Shown: positions 52,694 to 62,758 of the stretch, in pieces
Position numbering within the stretch: position 1 is the first letter of the stretch
Layout: every line of letters starts with the position of its first letter
Assembly (NCBI RefSeq): GCF_000439435.1
Contig: NC_021846.1
Span: 248,001 to 312,000, forward strand
Origin: Spiroplasma taiwanense CT-1
GTDB lineage: Bacteria > Bacillota_I > Bacilli_A > Mycoplasmatales > Mycoplasmataceae
Length of the DNA: 64,000 nt
Reading direction: 5' to 3'
The notes under the pieces: generated by a model
Database searches by the model: none
Told to the model about the DNA's origin: nothing
The model's input: only the letters and a program-made list of their open reading frames with translations
Position numbers and translations under genes: made by a program

Positions 52694-53413
52694 ATGAAAA
52701 AATTAGTTGTTATTACTGGAGCTTCAAGTGGGATTGGAATGCAATTGGCAAAAAAATTTGCAAAAGAAGGACATCCAATATTGCTTTTAGCAAGAAGAAA
52801 AGAAAAATTATTAGAACTAGAAATTTCAAATGCGATTTGTGAATCTGTTGATGTAAAAAATTTTAATGATTTTAAAAATGCCATTGATAGAGCAGAAAAA
52901 AAATATGGAGATGTAGATTTATTAATTAATAATGCAGGAATTATGCCATTGGATAAAATTTATTCATTAGCCATAGAAACTCAGCATGAAATGGTAGATA
53001 TTAATGTAAAAGGTGTTTTGAATGGAATTAATATAGTAATAAAAAAAATGAAAGAAAAGAAAACTGGAACAATAATTAATGTAAGTTCTGTTGCTGGAAG
53101 ATGAACTTCTGAAAATAGAGCAGTATATAATGGTACAAAATTTGCAGTTCATGCAATTTCTGAACAAACAAGAAAAGAGCTTGCTCCATTTAATGTTAGA
53201 GTTTTAACTGTTGCTCCAGCATTAGTGGATACAAATTTAATTAATACTACAGAAAATTCTGAAATTATTGAAAATTATTATGATTTTAAAAATAAACTTG
53301 AGGGTGGGTTAACTGCTGAACAAGTCGCAAATATTATAATTTACATGTATAATTTGCCTCAATCAGTATCTTTAAAAGAAGTAGTTTTGAGTTCAACCCA
53401 ACAAGAAATATAA
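52694..53413 (+). CDS. Short-chain dehydrogenase/reductase
   Basis: A 239-residue SDR: cofactor motif TGASSGIG (residues 9-16), NNAG, catalytic Ser in INVSSVAGRW and Tyr/Lys in YNGTK. ARRKEKL after the second strand suggests NADP preference. The substrate is not known; similar proteins reduce 3-hydroxy acids or serine-type hydroxyls. GGAG precedes the ATG. Single gene between terminators. Confidence 0.9.
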
Positions 53414-53448
53414 AAAACTAGTTATTTATAAATAACTAGTTTTTTAGT
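53411..53448. terminator. Terminator between the SDR and the next minus-strand gene
   Basis: Stem AAAAACTAGTTATTTA / TAAATAACTAGTTTTT, symmetric. Confidence 0.88.
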
Positions 53449-54338
53449 CCTATTTTTTTAACTTCTTTTTCTTTTAAAGAAATAGCTTGTAATTTTCTAT
53501 TTGCTTCTTCAATTGTTTTTTGAGTTAATTCATATTCAATTCTTCTTTTTTCAGCGTCTTTAATTTCTTTTCAAAGTTCCATTTTCATAGTATCAGACAT
53601 TAATAATACCATTAACATTGCAATATTAAATAAATCATCAATATTTTTTTCAACAAATTTCTTATCTTTTGGTGTAAGTTTATCTGATTTTAATTCCATT
53701 AAAATTTTTACATTTTTAAAATATTCTTCTGCAAATTCTTTACCAAATTTTTGAAATAATAATGCTTCACCTTCACGTAAAAACAATGCAATATTTTTAA
53801 ATAAAGTTAATTTATGTTCTATTTCATGTTTTGCAGATGACCTAAATTGACCAATTATATTATTCAGTCTATCATCATGATATTGATCAATTAGTTCTTC
53901 TGTTACAATTCTTGAGGTTGTACTTACCAGTTTTAGAACTGGTTTTTTAGTTGCTGTTTCAGTTTCAATAAATTTATAATTCATTGCGCAAATATATTTT
54001 TTTATACGTAAAGGTAAAATGTACATATCATATGCAATATATTCAGAATATCTTCATTTTCTACTAACAATTTGTGTAATTATGTTATAAACCATTTCTA
54101 ATACAGTTAAATTTAATGATCTTTCATTTAACTTAAATTCTAAATTATTTAATCTTAACAATTGAAAATATTCATATCCATAATATTCCATTGCAATCAT
54201 ATTAAAGTATGTTTGAATAGTTGAATTATTCATAATTGCAGAGTATGAAAATTGTATATCTGGAACTAAGGCATCCATAATATTTTCAAATTGTGGTCTA
54301 TAATCTAAGATTGATTGAAATTGTTTTTTTTCGGCCAT
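53436..54338 (-). CDS. Hypothetical helical protein
   Basis: A 300-residue protein; ATG 54338 chosen because GGGGGA lies just upstream. It is mostly helical with a charged C-terminal coiled coil (EIKDAEKRRIEYELTQKTIEEANRKL-type pattern, Lys/Glu-rich). No membrane segment and no family recognised. An in-frame TGA pair encodes Trp. It converges on the SDR gene and shares a terminator with it; it is divergent from rlmH. Confidence 0.75.
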
Positions 54339-54429
54339 TGTATTTCCCCCAAAATCATATTTATATTTTATCATATTTTTAAATAATTATTTGCTAAGTA
54401 GTATAATAATAATAATTTAGGAGAAAACT

Positions 54430-54894
54430 GTGAAAATAAAAATTGTATGTTTTAATAAAATTAGTAAAGAATTTAAGGATGCATATAATATGTATTTAGA
54501 AAAATTATCAAAACATTCTAAAATTGATGTTATTCAAATTCAAGAAGTTGATTTTGGAGATATTAAATCAAATAGAGTAAGAAATGAACAAAATATTTTG
54601 GAAAAATTAAATATTTTAAATGGTTTTGAAATATTTTTACTTGATATTAATGCTCGTCAATATAGTTCTGAAGACATTGTTTCAATTTTGAAAAGAAATC
54701 AAAATTATAATTCTGCAAAATTATGTTTTATAATTGGACCAAGTGACGGTTTTAGTTCTGAATTTAGAATTAAATGGCAAAATAAATTAAGTTTTGGTCC
54801 ATTAACTCTTCCTTATAATCTTGTAAGAATTATTTTATTGGAACAATTATATAGGGGATTTAAAATATCAAAAAATCAAAAATATCACAAATAG
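54430..54894 (+). CDS. rlmH: 23S rRNA (pseudouridine-1915-N3)-methyltransferase RlmH
   Basis: A 154-residue SPOUT methyltransferase starting at GTG after AGGAG. Knot-domain motifs: FLLDINARQYSSED, FIIGPSDGFSSEF (SAM-binding GPxxG-type) and SFGPLTLPYNLVRIILLEQLYRGFKI at the C-terminus. It modifies helix 69 of 23S rRNA after pseudouridylation. The final residues NQKYHK match the family. Confidence 0.95.
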   Translation: MKIKIVCFNKISKEFKDAYNMYLEKLSKHSKIDVIQIQEVDFGDIKSNRVRNEQNILEKLNILNGFEIFLLDINARQYSSEDIVSILKRNQNYNSAKLCFIIGPSDGFSSEFRIKWQNKLSFGPLTLPYNLVRIILLEQLYRGFKISKNQKYHK

Positions 54895-54939
54895 TGTTTA
54901 ATTATATTAAAATAATATTGCACTACTTAAGGAGGAACT

Positions 54940-55899
54940 ATGTTCAACGAAAAATCTAGTTTTAATTGATTTCCTGGGCATATGAATAAAAGTATTAAAG
55001 AAATTGAATCTAAAATTTCTATTGTAGATTTAGTTATTGAAATAGTGGACGCAAGATCTCCTTTTTCAACACAAAATTCTTTATTTAGAAAACTTTTAAA
55101 CAAAAGACCTAGGTTAATTATTATGTCAAAGTTTGATTTAGCAGATGTTGAAGTAACAAATCAATGATTTAATTACTTTTTATCTTCTGGAAATAAACCA
55201 TATTTAATTAAAGATAAACAAGCAGATATATATAATGACATTTTAAAGTTAATAAATGAAATGACAAAAGAAAACCAAAATAAACAAATTAAGAGAGGTA
55301 TAGAAAAACCTCAATTAAATGTGCTTGTTGTTGGAATTCCAAATGTTGGAAAATCTACAGTTATATCAAAACTTTCAAAAGGTAAAACAGTAAAAATTGG
55401 AAATAAACCTGGAGTAACTCGTGGTTTACAAAGGATTGTAATGACACCAAATATAACTCTAATTGATACTCCAGGAATTCTACCATCAAAATTTGAGAAT
55501 GAAACAATTGCATGCAATTGTGCTGCAACAAATTCTATAAAATTGGAAGTTGTTCCCAAAGAGAGACTTGCAACAAAACTTATGAGATATATTTACAATT
55601 CATATCCAGATTTAATTGAAAATACATATAAAATAAATAAAAATATTTTAAGGCCAATAAACTATGATGATACATTTATAATTTTTGAAGAAATAGCAAA
55701 AAGAAATAAATTTACAATTTTTGATAATATGGCAGATGTTGAAAGAGCAATTGAATTATTTGTTCATGATATTATAAATAATAATTTGGGGAGAATATCT
55801 TTTGAAAAACCAATTGAAATATCTGAAATAAATAAAAAAACTATTGATGAAACAGATTTGGATTTTACAGTAGAAAGTGATCTAACAGTTGAATGATAG
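54940..55899 (+). CDS. rbgA: Ribosome biogenesis GTPase RbgA (YlqF)
   Basis: A 319-residue circularly permuted GTPase acting late in 50S assembly. N-terminus FNWFPGHMNKSIKEIE (first Trp is TGA), then G4 (SKFD), G1 GIPNVGKST, and G3 DTPG in this permuted order. The final TGA is Trp before TAG. The 3' end overlaps the rnhB start by seven bases (ATGATAG), as expected of coupled genes. AAGGAGG precedes the ATG. Confidence 0.95.
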
Positions 55900-56534
55900 A
55901 AAATTTAAGATATTTATTTGATAAAAATATTAAAGATAAATATAAAGTAAAATTAGTTTCAGGCTCATATGAAGTTGGAAGAAGTGCTATGGCTGGACCA
56001 ATTGTTGTTGCTTCAGTAATATTAAAATTAGATTATTCAAATTTATTAATAAGAGATTCAAAATTATTATCAGAAAAACAAAGAGAAAAACTATATGATG
56101 AAATAATTGATAATTGTATTTCATATAGTATTTGTGAATATGATTCTGAGTTTGTTGATAAATTTAATCCAAAGCAGACAAGTAGAATTGGAATGATTGA
56201 AACAATTAAAAATCTAAAAGTGAAACCTGAGTTTTGTTTAATAGACGGAGAATCAATTGAATTACCAGAATATAAATGTTTAAAAATAATTAAAGGGGAT
56301 AATCTAAGTTTAAGTATTGCTGCTGCAAGTATTTTAGCAAAAGTTTATAAAGATAGAATAATGATTAATTATCATTCTAAATACCCTGATTATAATTTTA
56401 TAAAACACAAAGGATATTGTACAATTGAACATCAACTAAAAGTACAACAATTTGGAATATTAAATTTTTATAGGTTATCTTATAAATTAATTATGAAAAT
56501 AAAAGGAGAAAATAATGAATTTTGACAAAAATAA
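55893..56534 (+). CDS. rnhB: Ribonuclease HII-like protein with altered catalytic motif
   Basis: A 213-residue protein colinear with RNase HII (DSKLLSEKQREKLYDEI, FCLIDGES, KGDNLSLSIAAASILAKVYKDR, KHKGYCTIEH). The first motif, normally G-x-D-E-x-G-R-G, reads GSYEVGRSAMAGP: the first catalytic Asp is Tyr and the GRG glycine is Ser. The second Asp (LIDG) remains. The enzyme removes ribonucleotides from DNA; this copy may be inactive. TGA at 56523-56525 is Trp, so it ends at TAA 56532-56534, overlapping the next gene by 20 bases. Confidence 0.88.
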
Positions 56535-58194
56535 TACTATTTATCAAGAGTGAATCACTTCACAACATTTGGAAACAGAATTAAAAGAGGAATTACTAAA
56601 TGCAACAGATGAAGAATTAAATGCTGCATTTAATATTAATTTAGAATTTGGAACAGCAGGAATTCGTGGTATTTTAGGTGCAGGTCCTGGTAGATTTAAT
56701 TTATATACTATAAAGTTAGTTACAATAAGTTATGCCAAATTATTAATTTCAAAATACCCTGAAGAGTTAACTAGAGGTGTTGTAATTGGCCATGATAATA
56801 GAAAATTTTCAAAAGAATTTTCACAATTAGCTGCAGAAATTTTAACTAGTTTTGGTATTAAAGCATATCTATTTGAAGATAATAAAATGAAACCAACTCC
56901 AGTTGTTTCATTTTCAACAAAAGATTTAAATGCAATTGGTGGAATTGTAATTACAGCAAGTCATAATCCAGCAATATATAATGGTTATAAAATTTATGAT
57001 GAATTTGGTTGTCAATTAATTGATGAAGAAACTGAAATTATTGCAAATCATATGTCTGAAATTTCAAATATTTTAAATTGAAATTACAAAGCTGATCATT
57101 CATTGATAGAAAATATTAATAATAATGTTTTAAAAAACTATAAAAAAATGATTAGTAATTTACAATTTTATAAAGATCAATCAAGAGATGGATTCAAAAT
57201 GATATATTCAGCCGTTAATGGAACAGGAACAGAATTTACACCTCCACTTTTAAAAAAATTTGGTTATGAAGTAATTGAAGTGGAAGAACATGCATTTGAA
57301 GATTCTACTTTTAAAAATGTTGGAAATCCAAATCCTGAATTTGAACCAGCATGAAAAATTCCATTAGAATATGGAAAAAAACATAAAGATGCTTCTATTA
57401 TAATAATTCAAGATCCAGATGCAGATAGAATTGGGTGTGCAATAAATCATAATGGTGAATGAATTAGAATTGATGGAAATCAAACTGGACCAATTCTAAT
57501 TGAATGAAAATTAAGTCAAATGAAATTAAATAATTCTACTCCTCAAAATCCAGCTATGTATTCTAGTTTTGTAACAAGTGATTTGGGAGATAGAATTGCT
57601 AGTGAAACTTATGGAGTTAAAGTAATTAAGACATTAACAGGTTTTAAATGAATGGGTTCAGAAATTTTAAAAGAACCAGAAAGATTGTTAAATTTTGTTT
57701 TTGCTTATGAAGAAAGTTATGGATATGTATTAGATTCATCAACAAGGGACAAGGATGGAATTCAAGCAACAGTAATGCTTGCTGAAGCAGCATGGTATTA
57801 TAAAAAACAAAACAAAACCTTAATTGATGTTTTAGATGATTTATATAAAAAATATGGCTATTATTATACATATACTGAAAATTTAAATTTTAAACCTGAA
57901 GAAATAAAATCTAAAGTGGAACCAATAATGAAAAAACTTAGAGATAATTCTTTTGATCATTTAGGTGATTTAGAATTAAAATATGCAGAAGATTATATTT
58001 ATGGACTATTCGGAATGCCTGGTCAAAATTTATTGAAATTTTATTTTACAGATGGAAGTTGAATTGCAATTAGACCCTCAGGAACTGAACCTAAAATCAA
58101 AATATATTTTGTGTGTATTGATGCAAATGAATTTAAAGCTAAACAAAAATGTGAATCACTATTTAAAAATTTAAAAAAATTTTTGGAAATTTAA
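56515..58194 (+). CDS. Phosphoglucomutase/phosphomannomutase family protein
   Basis: A 559-residue alpha-D-phosphohexomutase. Active Ser loop GIVITASHNPAIYNGYK (about 140), metal loop DPDADRIGC (about 300), sugar loop FAYEESYGYV and phosphate loop IRPSGTEPKIKIYF are intact. It interconverts hexose-1- and -6-phosphates (or pentose equivalents). AAAGGAG precedes the ATG, which lies inside rnhB. Exact sugar is not decided by sequence. Confidence 0.93.
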
Positions 58195-58199
58195 TAAAA

Positions 58200-58237
58200 T
58201 AAAAAAATCTTATAGTTATAATAAAGATTTTTTTATT
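58200..58237 (+). terminator. Terminator after the phosphohexomutase
   Basis: Stem AAAAAATCTT / AAGATTTTTT with T-run. Confidence 0.8.
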
Positions 58238-58263
58238 TTTTAAACAAAATTCAATATTATACA

Positions 58264-58292
58264 TATAATATAAATGGTATTAAAGTACCATT
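58264..58292 (+). promoter_or_regulatory. Promoter of nox with overlapping inverted repeat
   Basis: TATAAT at 58264-58269 followed directly by AATGGTATTAAAGTACCATT (58273-58292). The inverted repeat (AATGGTA / TACCATT) covers the expected transcription start, a place typical for a repressor site; the nox start is 20 bases further on. It does not match the Rex consensus I know. It could alternatively be a short 5' stem of the mRNA. Confidence 0.45.
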
Positions 58293-58312
58293 CTAGATAT
58301 TTAGGAGTTAAA

Positions 58313-59647
58313 ATGAGAACAATAATTATTGGTGGTAGTGCAACTGGAATGGGAGTTGCAGCAAGATTAAAAAGAAATTTACCAGATTCAGAAATAATTG
58401 TTTTTCAAGAAAAAAAATATGTTTCTCTTGGCGCTTGTGGTTTGCCATATTTTGTGGCAAATAATTTTACTGATGAAAATATATTAATAGCAAGAACAAA
58501 AGATGATTTTGAAAAGACAGGTATAAAAATTTATTCAAATATAAATGTTAATACAGTAGATTTTGAAAATAAAAAAGTTTTTTTTAATAATCAACAATTA
58601 GAATATGATAATTTGGTTATTGCTGTTGGTGCAAAACCAATTATTCCAAATATAAAAGGAATAAATGGTAAAAGTGTTTTTACATTAACTACTTTAGAAG
58701 ATGGAATTATGCTAAAAAAGAAAATGGAAGAAGATAATAAAATAAAAAAAATTGCTGTAATAGGGGCAGGTTTTATTGGTTTGGAAATGTGTGAAACTTT
58801 TCGTGAATTAAATAAGGAAGTATATTTAATTGAAATGGAGAAAAGAATTTCTTCAAAGGCATTTGATGAAGAATTTTCTGATTTAATTCTTGAAAAATTA
58901 AATCAAAAAAGTATCAATGTTTTATTAAATCATCAAGTGAGTGAAATTTTATTAAATACTAATGATGAAGTTAATGGTATTTTGCTAAAAAATGGAGAGA
59001 AAATAAATGTTGATGCTGTTTTAATGGCAGTTGGATTTAAACCAAATACAGAAATTTTTAATAATTCAAAATTGGCAATTAATTCAAAAGGGGCTATCAT
59101 TGTAAATACAAAAGGTGAAACAAATATTAGTTCTGTTTATTCAGCGGGAGATTGTACAACATCAAAAAATTACTTAACTGATGAAGATATTTATTCTCCA
59201 CTAGCAACAGTTGCCTCAAAATTTGCCAGAGTTATTGCAGATAATATATCAGGTAGAAATGAAAATTTTGTTGGTTCAATTCAAAGTGCAATGATAAGAA
59301 TTTTTGATTTAGAAGTTGCAAGAACTGGATTATCTGAAAATGATGCAAAGGAAAGAAACATAAATTTTAAATCAGTATTAATAAAGGATAAAGATCACAC
59401 AGCATATACAACTAATCAAAAAGATTTATATTTAAAAATAATTATGAATAATGATTCAAAAGAAATCATTGGTGCTCAAATGGCAGGAAGTAATAATTCA
59501 ATTTTAAGAATTAATGCATTATCTGCTTTGATTTGACAAAAAGCAAAATTAGATTCAGTTTTAGAACAAATTGATTTTGCATATGCACCACCATTTTCAA
59601 AAACAACAGATATAGTTCATATTGCTATGTCTAAATTAAAAAAATAG
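58313..59647 (+). CDS. nox: NADH oxidase (FAD-dependent, CoA-disulfide reductase family)
   Basis: A 444-residue flavoenzyme. N-terminal FAD motif IIIGGSATGMGVAARL, redox-active Cys in SLGACGLPYF (residue about 43), the NAD motif IAVIGAGFIGLEMCE near 150 and FAD C-terminal VYSAGDCTTS. The Cys supports the water-forming type that regenerates NAD during fermentation. TTAGGAG precedes the ATG, chosen over an upstream in-frame ATG (58274). Confidence 0.94.
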
Positions 59648-59662
59648 GAAAGGAATGAAAAA

Positions 59663-61426
59663 ATGCTTTTAGCAGAAACAAATGACTTATTAAGAAATTT
59701 TCTTGCAATTAGTAGTTGACAATCGGCTGTTGCAATTTTATTTTTTTTGGCATTACAAATTGGTTTTTGATTTTTTCTAAAACGATATAAGATTGCTTTT
59801 ATGTTCAGAGTTATATCTGGGATGGTAATTGGGTTAGTTTATGGAATAATATTACAAGCAATTATTGGGTTTCCAACAGGAGATGAATTTAGCAGTTTAA
59901 CAAATGAAGATAATTCAATTAATTATGATAATAGATTATACTGAATAATGGAATTGAATATATGGGCTTCATTATTCAAAAATATATTTATAAATGGAGT
60001 TTACTTATTAACAGTACCAATTGTCTTTCTGGCAATTTTCAAAATTACTTCAAAACCAGGGGAAACTGGTCTTGCAAGAATTACATTAAAAGGGGTTGGT
60101 TTATTACTTTTTAATGTTGCATTAATGTTTACTATTACATTTTTCTTAGGAGTGGTTTTTAAAATTGGGAATGGTTTTGATCTTGAAGAAGGAGCTTCAA
60201 TTACAGGTGCGGGAAGAGATAATGTACCAATACCACAACTTATTTGAGGATACATTCCTAACAATATTGTTGGGGCGTTAGCAAAAAATTCAATATTACC
60301 TGTAATGGTAATTGGTGCACTTACTGGAGGTTCTGTAAAAATTCTTTCAAAGAAAAAACAAGTTGAAATGGAAGCAGTAAGAAAAGCTATGAATACTGGC
60401 TGAGATATTATGATGTCAGTATTAATGACATTTATGAAAATAATGCCTTTAGCTGTTATGTCAATGATGACAGTTTCTCTTACTTCAAGAGAAATTGGAG
60501 CGCTTATAACAATAGGTAAAATTATAGGACTTGGATATTTGGGAGTTTTTATTGCAATTGGATGATTAACATTATTAATATTCTTATCAGGAGTAAAAGT
60601 TGGAAAATGATGAAAATTTGCATGAAGACCTTTAGTACAAGGATTTTCAACACAATCATCAAATGCAACACTTCCAGTAACAATGAAAACATTAAATGAA
60701 GAAATGAAAGTTGGAAGTAAACCAACAAATACAATTGCTCCGCTTTCAACAACCATGGGACTAATTGCTTGTGCTGGAGTTCAATCTGGTTTAGCAACAA
60801 GTATTTTATGAACTGCGTCAACAACAGATAGTTCAATTCATAGTATGGGATTATTTACATTTTTTATTTTGGCATTATTTGTAACAGTAATTGCATCAAT
60901 TGGAATTGCAGGAGTTCCTGGTACAGCAACAGTTGTTACAGTTGGAGTTTTAGGTGGATTAGGTTTTGGAAGTTATACAAGTAGTGTATTAAACATTATT
61001 TTACCACTAGATGGATTATTTGATATGGGAAGAACTGGAGCTAATGTTTTGGGTGGAGTTGCAGTATCAACAGTTGTTGCAAAGTCTGAGGGATTAATTG
61101 AAGAAGGATCGCAATTATTAAATGAACTTGGTATTGCAAAACAAAAAGCAATAAAAATGTTAAAAGAGTCCAGAGATATTTATATTGAAAAAATTCAAAC
61201 TATGAAAAATGAAATTTTTAAAAAAATAAGAATAAAAGGTATTGAAATTGAAGAAAAAAAACAATTAAATTTAAATTTAAAAGAAAATTTAAAAAAATCT
61301 AAAGAAGAGTTTTTAGCAAAAAAAATAGAAATATCTGAATCATTTAAATCTTTTAAAAAACAGTTTAATTTAAATAAGAAAAATTCAATAAAATCTATTG
61401 ATACAAAATCAAAAAGAGAAAACTAA
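59663..61426 (+). CDS. Dicarboxylate/amino-acid:cation symporter with long cytoplasmic tail
   Basis: A 587-residue secondary transporter. About eight helices plus the two re-entrant hairpins of the DAACS family; key segments STQSSNATLPVTMKTL (hairpin 1) and IAGVPGTATVVTVGVLGGLGF (hairpin 2), and LPLDGLFDMGRTGANVLG. The pattern is like TcyP/YdjN cystine or glutamate carriers. The last 120 residues are a Lys/Glu-rich coiled coil absent from standard members. GGAAAGGAAT precedes the ATG; 15 bases from nox. Confidence 0.9.
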
Positions 61427-61433
61427 ATTTGTA

Positions 61434-61470
61434 AAAAAATTATAATTTATTATAATTTTTTTTATTTTTT
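61434..61470 (+). terminator. Terminator after the symporter
   Basis: Stem AAATTATAA / TTATAATTT with a T-rich tail. Confidence 0.7.
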
Positions 61471-61506
61471 ATAAAAAGATCGATATATATAATGGAGGAA
61501 GAAAAT

Positions 61507-61810
61507 ATGAATAATGTCACAATTATTGCCAATTAGAAGGCATACCACAACTTGTATTTAATACAAAAGATGGTAAAAAAAATTATATAAATTTATTATA
61601 AAAGTTCCAAGAACTTATAAATCAAAAACGGGTAATCAATTAGAAGATTATATAAATGTAAAAGTTTGGAATAATGTTTTAGGAGATGAATATGAATATT
61701 TTGATCAATCCTTTATTGGTGTTGAAGCAAAAATAGTTTCATTTGGTAATTTAGAATCAAATGGTTATGGTAATGAACTTGTTGCTAACAAAATAATTCA
61801 TTTAAATTAA
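61507..61810 (+). pseudogene. SSB-like OB-fold protein, twice frameshifted
   Basis: After GGAGG, ATG begins MNNVTII, but the frame stops within 10 codons at 61534. One added G at about 61528-61530 gives IIGQLEGIPQLVF; a second break at the A8 run 61575-61582 is repaired by one A to give KFIIKVPRTYKSKTGNQ and on to NELVANKIIHLN. The repaired 101 residues resemble single-strand DNA-binding proteins (VTIIGxL start, VPR.....G.DYI.V..WN). It directly precedes the broken dprA (one base apart). It is not the essential replication SSB by position. Confidence 0.7.
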
Positions 61811-61811
61811 A

Positions 61812-62567
61812 ATGGAAAATGTACTACTTTATTTTTCACTTAAATACAATGAAACTTGAGATAAAATTTATCAAGCATTGGAATCAAAAGAAAAAATAAC
61901 TTATAAAGAGCTTGAAGATGTTACAACTAGAATTAGTAGTGATTTTATAACTATTTTAAGCCCTTTGTATCCAAACTATTTAAAAAATACTCACAAACCA
62001 CCATTTGTAATTTATTACAAGGGAGATATTTCATTACTTAGCAAATATACTAAAACAGTGGCAATGGTGGGTGGTAGTGAAATTAATGATTATAGTAAAA
62101 ATAATATTGAAAAATTAATTAAAGATTTTTCCAAAAATTAAATTATTATTAGTACTTTGGAGAGAATTGGAATTAATTTAGAAATATTAAACTATAGTAT
62201 AGAAAACAAAAATCAAATTATTTTAGTATTAAAAAGTGATATGCAAAGTTATGTTGAAAAAAATTTAGATTTAAAAGAAAAACAAAATTTTTTAGTAATT
62301 ACAGAGATATATGAGAGCGGAAAAGATTTTACTAATCAAATTGATGATTATTCATCAAGACTTATTTGTGGAATTTCAAAGGGCATTGTTTTTATTCACA
62401 TTAAAAACAATGATTCATTAAATAAATTATTTTCATTTGCAATAAATGAGGGAAAAGAAATTTTTGCAATACCAGATTCATTAAACGGTTTAGATGGAAC
62501 TAATAAAATGATAAAAAATGGTGCAAAATTAATAGAAAATGCAAAAGCTGTGTTAAATGATTTATAA
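61812..62567 (+). pseudogene. dprA: DprA/Smf-like protein interrupted by a stop codon
   Basis: The 252-codon frame begins MENVLLYFSLKYNETWDKI and includes the DprA-type LYPNYLKNTHKPPFVIYYKGD and AMVGGSEINDYSKNNIEKL. TAA at 62139-62141 stands where a Lys codon fits (KDFSKN-stop-IIISTLERIG), and the same frame continues to 62567 with GISKGIVFIH and EIFAIPDSLNGLDGTNKMI, the C-terminal part of the Rossmann fold. DprA loads RecA on incoming single-stranded DNA. The glycine-rich SGxARGID motif is already degraded (STLERIGIN), so the gene was diverging before the stop. Confidence 0.78.
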
Positions 62568-62572
62568 AGTGT

Positions 62573-62578
62573 TATAAT
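62573..62578 (+). promoter_or_regulatory. -10 box of the small RNA gene
   Basis: TATAAT just after the dprA stop, about seven bases before the predicted small RNA 5' end. Its -35 would lie inside dprA. Confidence 0.55.
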
Positions 62579-62584
62579 CAAATT

Positions 62585-62712
62585 GTGATAGAGATATCAC
62601 ACTTGTAAGGTTAAAGCCTAAACTAAATAAATTAAACTAATCATTTTATTCCCGACACACAAATGATAGAATAATTTTAATTTGGAGAGATAATTTTTAT
62701 CTCTCTTTTTTA
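62585..62712 (+). ncRNA. Independent small RNA of about 127 nt, possibly MCS4-like
   Basis: A non-coding stretch with its own TATAAT and a strong terminator (GAGAGATAA / TTATCTCTC plus T6 at 62685-62712). The 5' end folds as GTGATA-GAGA-TATCAC (62586-62601). Blocks of higher GC (AAGGTTAAAGCC; ATTCCCGACACACAAATGAT) interrupt the AT background. GACACACAAAT resembles U6 snRNA's GACACGCAAAT, and GATAGAGATA its ACAGAGA region. As I recall, Mycoplasma capricolum MCS4 is a 125-nt RNA likened to U6. Identity is therefore a hypothesis; a riboswitch for the downstream ABC gene is the alternative. Confidence 0.5.
62685..62712 (+). terminator. Terminator of the small RNA
   Basis: Stem GGAGAGATAA / TTATCTCTC followed by TTTTTT. 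Confidence 0.88.
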
Positions 62713-62721
62713 TTGTTGGTG

Positions 62722-62727
62722 TATAAT
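62722..62727 (+). promoter_or_regulatory. Putative -10 box of the ABC transporter gene
   Basis: TATAAT 32 bases before the ATG and downstream of the small RNA terminator, so the transporter has its own promoter. Confidence 0.5.
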
Positions 62728-62758
62728 AATAATTAATGAAATTAGAAAGGGAAATTAT

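Noticed and set aside
58274-58312. Upstream ATG start for nox adding 13 residues
   Set aside because: The extra codons lie over the inverted repeat next to the -10 box, and the TTAGGAG site favours the ATG at 58313.
60001-60756. 251-codon open frame on the minus strand
   Set aside because: It is fully antisense to the symporter gene, has no ribosome binding site, and its composition mirrors the coding strand.
62585-62712. Small RNA as 4.5S SRP RNA or a T-box
   Set aside because: The SRP loop (GGAAGCAGCC-type) and the T-box TGG(N)ACCGCG motif are both missing.
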